A DNA stretch of 64,000 nucleotides. Origin: Sva-07 sp963710625 (GTDB lineage Bacteria > Actinomycetota > Acidimicrobiia > Acidimicrobiales > Ilumatobacteraceae). Location of the stretch: NCBI GenBank assembly GCA_963710625.1, contig CAVQBG010000013.1:186001-250000 (forward strand), written 5' to 3'. Under the pieces are notes generated by a model. That model was not told where the DNA came from. It saw only the letters and a list, made by a program, of their open reading frames with translations, and made no database searches. Below are positions 55,501-64,000 of this stretch, in pieces; the first letter of the stretch is position 1, and each line of letters opens with the position of its first letter. Both the position numbers and the translations under genes were made by a program.

Positions 55501-56426
55501 GCAGCGTTCGATCGCAACCAGATCGGCCGGCCGGTCCAGAGTCGCTCGACGCGGTAGAACGGCGCGAAGGCCACCAGGAACAACGGGTACGGGAAGACGA
55601 TCAGCATCGTCGCAGCGATGCCGGCGTGGAGCAGCCAGACGGCGACCACCCAGGCCGTCCTGATCCGACCGCCGAGGAGTGCGACGGGTGCGGCCAGTTC
55701 GACCAGAATTGCGAACGCGGCCGCAGGCGTCCACGCCCACGAGGCGCGTACCGCCCAGCGGGCGACCGGCGAGGCGTCGCCGCCGAGCAGGCGGAGCCGT
55801 GCCGCGGAGTACGCAACGTGGTTCCGCAGTGTGTCGCCGACGATCCACTCCACGCCGCCGTAGCGCAGCTTGGCGAGTCCCGTGATCACGTAGGTGATCA
55901 CGACGATCAGCGCGGCGAGTGCGATCGGCCAGCCGTACGCAGTCGCCTCGCGATCGGTCGGCCGTCGCCCGGCTCGGGCATCGAGCGACCAGCGATCGGC
56001 AGCGGGCGCCAACGAGACGACGATCAGGTGCAGCGCCACCAGGTTCTCGAAGTGCAGGAGCTGACCCCACGAGCTGCGATAGCTGCCGAGCGCGAGGAAG
56101 CCGACGGCGAACACCGGGCCGAGCAGTCGGAACCGCCACCCGAGCGTGTACGCCGCACCGGACGCGAGCGTGACGGCGATCGCGACGAGGATCACCGCGT
56201 CGGGCACCGGCGCACCGAGCGGGGCCACAGCGCCGACGCCGTCGAACCCGGACTCCCGCTCGGTCAGCTGCACGAACACCGGCAGCCGGACGACCATGTA
56301 CACGAGCGTGAACGACCCGGTCAGGATCCGGAGCATCGCGAGGCGCTCGGGTGGGGCCGTCGCATCGACGACCCTCCAGAGTGGCACCGGACGACCTGCC
56401 GTCGCCGCAGGCTCGACGACGGTCAT
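55488..56426 (-). CDS. HTTM-domain membrane protein
   Basis: This 312-residue protein has several membrane helices and the HTTM pattern related to vitamin K-dependent gamma-carboxylase (APPERLAMLRILTGSFTLVYM, LLGPVFAVGFLALG, GQLLHFENLVALHL, GLAKLRYGGVEWIVGDTLRNHV). The bacterial members have no proven reaction. The ATG 56426 overlaps the TGA of the small upstream gene by one base, so both are made together, as often in actinobacteria. Confidence 0.82.
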   Translation of the reverse strand: MTVVEPAATAGRPVPLWRVVDATAPPERLAMLRILTGSFTLVYMVVRLPVFVQLTERESGFDGVGAVAPLGAPVPDAVILVAIAVTLASGAAYTLGWRFRLLGPVFAVGFLALGSYRSSWGQLLHFENLVALHLIVVSLAPAADRWSLDARAGRRPTDREATAYGWPIALAALIVVITYVITGLAKLRYGGVEWIVGDTLRNHVAYSAARLRLLGGDASPVARWAVRASWAWTPAAAFAILVELAAPVALLGGRIRTAWVVAVWLLHAGIAATMLIVFPYPLFLVAFAPFYRVERLWTGRPIWLRSNAAQSA

Positions 56427-56857
56427 CGTGGGACCTCGCAGCGGGCGTGGACCGTGCGGTCGACGAGGCTGGCGCCGCCCTCGACCTGCGCGACCACGTC
56501 GTGGCGCTCCACGACGACCTCGATCGCAACGGTCGCGGGCGGGAGCCCGTCCCATCGGGCCGCCCGCTCGGCGATGTCGGCGCACCGCCGCCCAGCACGC
56601 CCGTCGCCGATTGCGTCGCGCAGCTCGCCGGCGACGACGAGCGGGTCGTCGCTCTCGCCGATCACGCCGAGCGTCAACGTCGAAGCGCCACCCTCCGGGT
56701 CGACTGCCTGCGCCGTCGCGAACGAGACCTGGTCACCACGGGCGCTGGAGTACATCGGGTAGGTGGACAGCGGGAACCCGTCTCGATCGAGCGCGACCGG
56801 CGCGACGAGCGCAGCAACGACGGTGGCGGTCACCAGGATGCGGCCGCGACGATCCAC
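56423..56857 (-). CDS. Small membrane-anchored partner of the HTTM protein
   Basis: The roughly 144-residue product starts with a single hydrophobic helix (ILVTATVVAALVAPVAL) followed by DGFPLSTYPMYSSARGDQVSF and a soluble tail (TLTLGVIGESDDPLVVAG; RRCADIAERAARW). I have seen such proteins next to HTTM genes but know no function. The GTG start at 56857 is uncertain. Translation is coupled to the HTTM gene through an ATGA overlap. Confidence 0.65.
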   Translation of the reverse strand: MDRRGRILVTATVVAALVAPVALDRDGFPLSTYPMYSSARGDQVSFATAQAVDPEGGASTLTLGVIGESDDPLVVAGELRDAIGDGRAGRRCADIAERAARWDGLPPATVAIEVVVERHDVVAQVEGGASLVDRTVHARCEVPR

Positions 56858-57015
56858 TCCACCAGCATGACGCGGGCAACCCCGTCTGGGCACCGCGGAT
56901 CAGGCGGGACTGATCTCGTCGCCCACGCACGCCACGCCGACGTGGACCACGACCGCACAGATGCCGCGGAGCGGAGGTCCTCGCCGGAGTTGATCCAGCG
57001 GGCGACAGAGCCGAT

Positions 57016-58236
57016 TCAGCTGGCCGGCGTGAGTTCGGCGACCGGCTGGGTGCGGGCGCGCCACAGCGGAGCCGCGACCGCGACGCACACCAGGCTGATC
57101 ACGCTGCTGTACGCCAGTGCCCATTCGGCGCTGACGTTGTCGGCGATCAACCCCGTGAGCGGCCCGCCGATCGGCGTCGATCCCAGGAAGGCAACCGCCT
57201 GGAGCGCCAGCAATCGACTGCGCATGTCCGGCGGACACTCCTGCTGGACGATCGCGTTCGCTCCCGCGATGAACCCCGCGCTCCCCAACCCGAACGGCAC
57301 CGCCCACACGAAGGCGAGCGCCAGGCTCGGAGCCCACGCCAGCCCGAACCCGGCGAGCGCCATGGCGACCAACGAGCCGAAGAACCAACGCATCGTGACC
57401 TGATGGTGTCGAGCGGTGAGCAACGAGCCCGTCAGCGAGCCGAACGACATGACCGCCAGCACCAGCCCGAACACGGCCTCACCGCCCCAGCGTTCGTCGG
57501 CCAGCTTCGGGAGGACGACGGCCTGGTTGAAGGCCACCGCGCTGACGATCACGAGCAACGAGTAGATGATCGCCATGTCGCGACGTCCCGCCACGAAGTG
57601 CAACGCCTCGCGGATCGGCTTGCCTCCCTTCGGACGCCGGGGCATCGGGAACATCTCCTCGCGACGGATCGCGACCAGCGAGAAGATGATCGCGAAGAAG
57701 GTGAGGCCGTTGAAGATGAAGCACCATGCGGTGCCGATCGTGGCGACGAGGCCTGCGGCCATCGCCGGACCGAAGATCCGCGAGCCGGTCATCACTGCCG
57801 TGTTCAGCGATGTCGCATTCGGGATGTCGGGCGTGGGCACCAGTTCCGTCACCAGACCGCGGCGCGCCGGGTTGTCGAACGCAGCCACGATCCCGAGCAC
57901 CAGCGACAGGCCGTAGACGAGCGGCAGCGTCACCAGCCCCGCCAGGTCGAGGGCACCGAGGAGCAGGGCCTGCGCGGCCAGGCCGCTCTGGGTGATGATC
58001 GCCATCGTCCGCTTGTCGTAGGTGTCGGCGATCACGCCGGCCCATGCTCCGAGCAGCAGCATCGGCAGGAACTGCGCAGCGACGCTGATGCCGACCGACG
58101 TCGCCTCGCCGGTCAGGCGGTACACGAGCAGCGACATCGCGGTCATCTGCAGCCAGGTGCCCACATTGGAGATCGCCAAGCCCGAGAAGAAGAGTCTGGC
58201 GTTGTGGTACTGCAGCGAGCGGAACGTCGTCGACAC
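57016..58236 (-). CDS. Major facilitator superfamily transporter (EntS-like)
   Basis: The 406-residue 12-helix transporter starts STTFRSLQYHNARLFFSGLAISNVGTWLQ, as in the enterobactin-exporter/EntS-type MFS group, with the ADTYDKRTM loop between helices 2 and 3 and a central loop with RREEMFPMPRRPKGGKP. The substrate is unknown; drug or siderophore export is possible. GTG 58236 is the likely start. Confidence 0.86.
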   Translation of the reverse strand: MSTTFRSLQYHNARLFFSGLAISNVGTWLQMTAMSLLVYRLTGEATSVGISVAAQFLPMLLLGAWAGVIADTYDKRTMAIITQSGLAAQALLLGALDLAGLVTLPLVYGLSLVLGIVAAFDNPARRGLVTELVPTPDIPNATSLNTAVMTGSRIFGPAMAAGLVATIGTAWCFIFNGLTFFAIIFSLVAIRREEMFPMPRRPKGGKPIREALHFVAGRRDMAIIYSLLVIVSAVAFNQAVVLPKLADERWGGEAVFGLVLAVMSFGSLTGSLLTARHHQVTMRWFFGSLVAMALAGFGLAWAPSLALAFVWAVPFGLGSAGFIAGANAIVQQECPPDMRSRLLALQAVAFLGSTPIGGPLTGLIADNVSAEWALAYSSVISLVCVAVAAPLWRARTQPVAELTPAS

Positions 58237-58332
58237 CGCCGACCATCGTTACCGGTTCGTCACCGCACTGTCCGACCGAGCGATCACGTCAGTCGTCGGA
58301 TTGCAGCGCGGTTCGGACCCCTGCTGCAGCCG

Positions 58333-60117
<1,785 letters not shown>

Positions 60118-60263
60118 GACCGACCCCACGCTATCTGGGCCCGTTGCCGCTCATCACGGCACGTTGCCGCTCAACGGAGCCCGCCGATAGAGTCCCAGGG
60201 CTGTTCAGAGGGGCATCGGGCCCCCGGACACGACGATCGACGGAAAGCACAGGTTTCGAGGCC

Positions 60264-60518
60264 ATGGCCAACATCAAGAGCCAGAAGAAGCGGATTCTCA
60301 CCAACGAGAAGCGCCACGAACGCAACAAGGCCGTCAACGCCGAGGTGAAGACGCGCACCAAGCGCGCCACCGAGACCATCGGCACCGACGACAACGCCGA
60401 GGCCGTCCGCCTCGCCGTCAAGCGCATCGACAGCGCTGCGTCGAAGGGCATCCTGCACAAGAACGCCGCGGCCCGCAAGAAGAGCCGCCTGATGAAGAAG
60501 GTCAACGCCGCCAGCTGA
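60264..60518 (+). CDS. rpsT: 30S ribosomal protein S20
   Basis: The 84-residue basic helical protein has the S20 signature (NIKSQKKRILTNEKRHERNKAVNAEVKT, KGILHKNAAARKKSRLMKKV). It binds 16S rRNA early in assembly. It has a GGAAAG site before ATG 60264. It is followed by a strong bidirectional terminator and faces holA. Confidence 0.97.
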   Translation: MANIKSQKKRILTNEKRHERNKAVNAEVKTRTKRATETIGTDDNAEAVRLAVKRIDSAASKGILHKNAAARKKSRLMKKVNAAS

Positions 60519-60534
60519 CCTCCCGAACACCCCG

Positions 60535-60581
60535 AAAAATGCCGGAATCTGGTCGCTGAGCGACCGATTTCCGGCATTTTT
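60535..60581. terminator. Bidirectional intrinsic terminator between rpsT and holA
   Basis: A 13-bp stem AAAAATGCCGGAA with its complement TTCCGGCATTTTT encloses an inner GGTCGC-TGA-GCGACC hairpin, and A/T runs flank both sides. It would end transcription from rpsT and from holA. This is the clearest intrinsic terminator in the window. Confidence 0.92.
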
Positions 60582-60610
60582 CTGGTTTTCGGGGCCGTTG
60601 TGTCGGGGCG

Positions 60611-61570
60611 TCAGCGGCGGAGTTTGGAGAGGCGGGCGACGAGCACCTCCATGACGAGCTCGGGCTCGAGGTCCTTCGCGCCACGCAGGTCGAGGTCGGC
60701 CTGGGCCAGCAGTTCGATCGCCCGTTTCGTCGACGCCGAGCCGAGCCGGTTGTAGGTCTGCATCGCCTTCTTGGCCGGGAACGCCGACTTGATCCCGGTG
60801 GCCGCCATCGCGTCGGCCTCCGAGCGGGCACCCACGCCGTCGAGCTTCGCGAGGTTCGCAAAGTGGTTGTGCACGATCGCCATGATCTGCAGCGGATGGC
60901 GACCACCGGCATGCATCATCCGGCCGAGCAACGTCAGCGCCTTGGTCGTGTCACCGGCGTCGATCGCATCGGTGAAGTCCCAGGGCGGAACACCTCCGGC
61001 CTCGCCCAGGAACGGCTCGACGTCGGCGAACGTGAGCACGTGGTCGGCGCCGTAGGTGCTGGTGAGCGTCGCGAGGATCCCGTCGAGGCGGCCCGCGTCC
61101 TCGCCCAGCCACTGCCCGAGCTGTGCCGCGGCGTCCGGCTTGATCCGCAGCCCGGCGGCGGCGATGTGATCGGAGATCCAGCCCTGACGGTCCTTCGGCC
61201 GAGTCGGCGGTGAGGTGTTGGTGACCGTGCCGACCGCCTTGACCGCATCGCCGAGCTTCTTCGACACCGACCCTCCGGAGACGACCAGCACGAGATCGGA
61301 CGAGTCGAGCGGGTTCGCGAGGTAGGCGAGCAGCGGCGTCAACTCGTCGGCGGCGAACCGGCCGACGTCGCGGGCCACCACCACCCGCTTGTCGGTGAGG
61401 AACGACGGTGTCTGTGCGGCGTCGACGACCAGGCGCAGTTCGTAGTCGTCGCTGTCGAACTCGTCGACCATCATCGATCGGTCGCCGTCGCCGACGAGGT
61501 CGTCGACGAGTTCGTGCACCGCTGATCGCAGGATCGACTCGTCGTTGCCACTGAGGAGGTGGGTCGCCAT
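60611..61570 (-). CDS. holA: DNA polymerase III delta subunit
   Basis: The 319-residue clamp-loader wrench subunit is recognised by the actinobacterial HolA pattern (LLSGNDESILRSAVHELVDDLV; TPSFLTDKRVVVARDVGRFAADEL; GGRHPLQIMAIVHNHFANLAKLDG) and by the neighbourhood comEC-holA-rpsT. It opens the beta clamp together with the tau and delta-prime subunits. The start is ATG 61570. Confidence 0.9.
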   Translation of the reverse strand: MATHLLSGNDESILRSAVHELVDDLVGDGDRSMMVDEFDSDDYELRLVVDAAQTPSFLTDKRVVVARDVGRFAADELTPLLAYLANPLDSSDLVLVVSGGSVSKKLGDAVKAVGTVTNTSPPTRPKDRQGWISDHIAAAGLRIKPDAAAQLGQWLGEDAGRLDGILATLTSTYGADHVLTFADVEPFLGEAGGVPPWDFTDAIDAGDTTKALTLLGRMMHAGGRHPLQIMAIVHNHFANLAKLDGVGARSEADAMAATGIKSAFPAKKAMQTYNRLGSASTKRAIELLAQADLDLRGAKDLEPELVMEVLVARLSKLRR

Positions 61571-61609
61571 GGAGACCCCGATTCTTACCGCATCACCCGC
61601 CGCATCGCC

Positions 61610-63004
61610 TCACGATCGACGGAACCTGCCCCAGCCGACCAGCACCGAGACGATCAGCGCCACGACCGCCCACCCCACCCACGACCATGGCGGCTCGGGT
61701 TCGAGGCGGGATCCGAGGATGGCGACCGTGTCGACCCACCGGGTCCCGAGCCGGACCGGGAACATCAGCACCGGCGCGATCCCTGGTGCCACCCCGGCCA
61801 GCAGGCCCGCCGGCAGGCCGTAGAGCATCACCATCCCGGCGACCGGGACCGCGAGCAGGTTGGCGACGATGCTCACCAGCGGCAGACGTCCGATTACCAG
61901 CACGCTCGGCAGCACCACCCCGACCTGCGCTCCGAGCGTGATTCCCAGCGGCAGTGCAACGATGCCGAGACCCCCCAGTCGATCGGCGAGCCACGGCCCG
62001 ACCGTGCACACGCCCGCCGTGGCGCCGACCGAGAGCCAGAACCCGACCGACCACCCGAGGAGGGGATCGACGAGCAACAGACCGATCACGGCGACCGCCA
62101 GGATCCGCACCGGCGAACGTTCGCGGCCCGTGGTGAACGCGAGCGCCGACAGTCCGGCCATCACGCCGGCGCGCAGGATCGACGGTTCGACCCGGGTGAG
62201 CACCACGAACCAGGCGATCACCCCGAGCGTCGCCACCAACCGCGGCCAGGGACGCAGCCGAACCAGCAACGGACCACACGCAGCCAGCACGAACGCGACG
62301 TTCTGTCCGGACACGGCAGTGAGATGGGACAGCCCGCTGGCACGGAACCGATCGATCATGTCGCGTGGCTGGTCGCGGTCGTCGCCGATGACCAGGCCGC
62401 GGTAGAGCGCCCCGTACGGCTCGGGGATCGTGGCGGCCGCCCGCTCGATCGTCGATCGGACACGGTTGGAGGCGCGGGCGACCGGTCCGCCCGGGTCGAC
62501 GTCGGCGGCCACGTCGAGCTCGAAGACGCCCACGACGTGCTGCCAGGCCACCCGGTGCGCCCGCTCGGGATCGAGGGCTCGCCGTTCGCCACTCGTCTGG
62601 ACCCACTCGCCGCCGCGCCAGCGCATCACACGCTGCTGTCGGGCTCGGCCACGCGCCCACGTCTCGAACCGCTCGCCCTCGATCTCGACGATCACCCGCG
62701 TGCTCGACTGGTACGGCTGGGGATCGTCGACGATGCGAGCCCACCCGACATACGCGCCGAGCTGGTCCGGAGCGAGGTCGGCCCAGCTCTGCTGGGAGCG
62801 CAGCGCCCCGGCCGTCGCCAACAGCACGGCGAGCAACAACCAGACCAGCGCGATCCGCCGAATCGACCGCACCGTCACGACGATCACGAACGCCACCCCG
62901 ACCACCGCCGCCGGGCGCACGAGCCGGACGCCGAGCGCCGTGACGACCGACAACGCCACGACCGCCACATCGGTGACGACGCCGACGTCCGCGGAGGGAT
63001 GCAC
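61610..63004 (-). CDS. comEC: ComEC/Rec2-type competence membrane protein
   Basis: This polytopic protein (about 464 residues) has the ComEC competence core: DMIDRFRASGLSHLTAVSGQNVAFVLA is the family hallmark, followed by many helices. It lacks the C-terminal metallo-beta-lactamase domain that full-length ComEC proteins carry, so DNA entry may rely on another nuclease. The start is uncertain; GTGs at 63055, 63046 and 63004 are in frame, and the first two would overlap the divergent gene at 63042. I chose 63004. Confidence 0.85.
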   Translation of the reverse strand: MHPSADVGVVTDVAVVALSVVTALGVRLVRPAAVVGVAFVIVVTVRSIRRIALVWLLLAVLLATAGALRSQQSWADLAPDQLGAYVGWARIVDDPQPYQSSTRVIVEIEGERFETWARGRARQQRVMRWRGGEWVQTSGERRALDPERAHRVAWQHVVGVFELDVAADVDPGGPVARASNRVRSTIERAAATIPEPYGALYRGLVIGDDRDQPRDMIDRFRASGLSHLTAVSGQNVAFVLAACGPLLVRLRPWPRLVATLGVIAWFVVLTRVEPSILRAGVMAGLSALAFTTGRERSPVRILAVAVIGLLLVDPLLGWSVGFWLSVGATAGVCTVGPWLADRLGGLGIVALPLGITLGAQVGVVLPSVLVIGRLPLVSIVANLLAVPVAGMVMLYGLPAGLLAGVAPGIAPVLMFPVRLGTRWVDTVAILGSRLEPEPPWSWVGWAVVALIVSVLVGWGRFRRS

Positions 63005-63041
63005 GGCGGACGCCCCGGAATCGTCGTAGCCTGACGGGCTC

Positions 63042-63518
63042 GTGACGTCGTTCACCCCCGTTCCGCCCGGCGCCCGCCCCTCGCCGTACGACGCCCCATC
63101 CGGCGCGCCGCTCACCGAGGGCCCCCGCTGGTATCGCACGCGCATCCGTCGATGGGGGCCACCGCTCGGTCTCCTCGTCCCCGGCATCGTGGGTGCGATC
63201 GCCTACCTGGCGCTGCGATGGTCGGATGCCGCATGGAGTGGTGCCGTCGGCCTGATCGGCGGCGTGTTCGCCGCACCCGGGCTGCTGCTCGTCGGCGCAC
63301 CCTTCGGCGAGCGCAGTCTGTATCCCCCGGCGGTGGTTGCGTCGGGCGTGCTGTGGGTGCTGGTGGGACTGCTGGCGTCGCGCCGAGCGACCCGCAATCC
63401 GATGGCGACGTGGTCGGACTACTGGCGCCACTTCGCCTGGATGTGCGGTGGCATCTGGGTCGGTTGTGGCCTGGCGCTGGGCATCGCTGCCTTCGTGATC
63501 TCCGAGTCGCTGATCTGA
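63042..63518 (+). CDS. Small multi-spanning membrane protein, unknown function
   Basis: The 158-residue product has a Pro-rich N-terminus and four predicted membrane helices (LGLLVPGIVGAIAYLAL; GAVGLIGGVFAAPGLLLVGAPF; AVVASGVLWVLVGLLA; CGGIWVGCGLALGIAAFVI). I do not recognise the family. GTG 63042 is preceded by TAGCCT at 9 nt. It is divergent from comEC and sits between comEC and comEA, an unusual insertion in this cluster. Confidence 0.6.
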   Translation: MTSFTPVPPGARPSPYDAPSGAPLTEGPRWYRTRIRRWGPPLGLLVPGIVGAIAYLALRWSDAAWSGAVGLIGGVFAAPGLLLVGAPFGERSLYPPAVVASGVLWVLVGLLASRRATRNPMATWSDYWRHFAWMCGGIWVGCGLALGIAAFVISESLI

Positions 63519-63554
63519 TCGACAGCAGCTCCACGGCCGTCACCGTCACGGCGA

Positions 63555-64000
63555 TCACGTCGTGACGAGGTCGCGCAGGGCAGCGAGCTTGGCGGGACCG
63601 ATGCCGGGCACGCGGTCGAGATCGTCGACGTTCACGAACGGGCCGTTGCGTTCACGCTCGGTGACGATCGCCGTGGCCGTCGCCGGCCCGACGCCGGGCA
63701 GGGTCTCGAGTTGCTCGACGGTGGCTCGATTGACATCGATCGGACCGACGGGCTGCGCGCCGTCACCGGCGCCGACGGGGGCGACCCCGACCACCTCCTC
63801 CCCCACCGCGGGAACGTACACCCGGGTGCCGTCGACGACGACCGCAGCGAGATTGAGCGCGTTCCAGTCCGCGTCGGGGGCGGGCCCGCCGGCGGCGACC
63901 ACGGCATCGCGCACGCGCGCCCCGGAGCGAGGACGTAGACCCCGGGAGCGACCACCGACCCGGCGACGTGCACCAGGACGGGCGCAACCGGCGCCCCGGC
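63555..64000 (-). pseudogene. comEA: ComEA-like DNA-binding protein, frameshifted and cut by window edge
   Basis: The C-terminal helix-hairpin-helix part is clean (IDVNRATVEQLETLPGVGPATATAI; NVDDLDRVPGIGPAKLAALRDL), and an SLBB-type segment (VLVHVAGSVVAPGVYVLAPG) lies upstream in another frame. The two join if a GGGG run near 63923 had five G, so this is a one-base deletion or a sequencing or assembly error at a homopolymer. The N-terminal membrane helix lies outside the window. ComEA binds incoming DNA for the ComEC channel. Confidence 0.75.

Overview
The window reads as chromosome of a high-GC actinobacterium, most likely class Acidimicrobiia (Ilumatobacter-like). This is inferred from gene content, not from a search. 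The signs are an ANTAR response regulator beside polA, a monomeric NADP-isocitrate dehydrogenase, a BldD-type regulator, many GTG starts, the conserved order comEA-comEC-holA-rpsT-lepA...hemW-bldD-rsmE-dnaJ-hrcA, and repeated promoters whose -10 box sits 6-10 nt before the start codon (leaderless genes).

Layout. 1-6.3 kb (minus strand): partial methyltransferase, flavin-fold oxidase, polA, an ANTAR regulator, a TrmO-like tRNA methyltransferase, a conserved actinobacterial protein, a small coiled-coil protein and an unusual tRNA with a CAA anticodon. 6.4-11.6 kb: a type II fatty-acid cluster (fabD-fabH-fabG-acpP-fabF, with fabZ convergent). Its FabD carries an extra lipoyl/biotinyl-like domain. 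11.7-26.3 kb: housekeeping and metabolic genes, including a fasciclin lipoprotein, a HAD-PlsC fusion, a LysR regulator, a carboxyltransferase, citrate synthase, isocitrate dehydrogenase, acyl-CoA dehydrogenase, hydrolase, universal stress protein, amidase, an EEP-fold phosphodiesterase and a quinone reductase-like enzyme. 26.3-34.0 kb: a surface-directed block of three SGNH hydrolases (two with tandem wall-type repeats), an acyltransferase-3 membrane protein, and a membrane HD-GYP protein with a predicted extracellular C-terminal domain.

34.1-47.8 kb is an accessory island. It ends at an intact tRNA-Val(GAC) gene and contains three degenerate same-orientation copies of that tRNA's 3' half (34.2, 43.6 and 45.5 kb), plus a tRNA-like fold without an anticodon arm at its far edge. 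This is the pattern left by repeated integration into the tRNA 3' end. The cargo is partly decayed: broken TPR, Dabb-like, SnoaL-like and unknown genes. The rest comprises a TauD-type dioxygenase, a methyltransferase, a cupin, a short-chain dehydrogenase, a secreted protein, and a five-module signalling gene (SARP/BTAD, class III cyclase, Ser/Thr kinase, STAND NTPase, beta-propeller) split into two frames by one base. No integrase is visible.

47.8-64.0 kb returns to core chromosome: an iron/2-oxoglutarate oxygenase, hemW, a bldD homologue with a variant c-di-GMP signature, rsmE, dnaJ, hrcA with a CIRCE operator, photolyase, a flavodoxin-like protein, an HTTM pair, an MFS exporter, lepA, rpsT, holA, comEC, a small membrane protein and comEA. 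comEA is frameshifted at a G run and cut by the window end.
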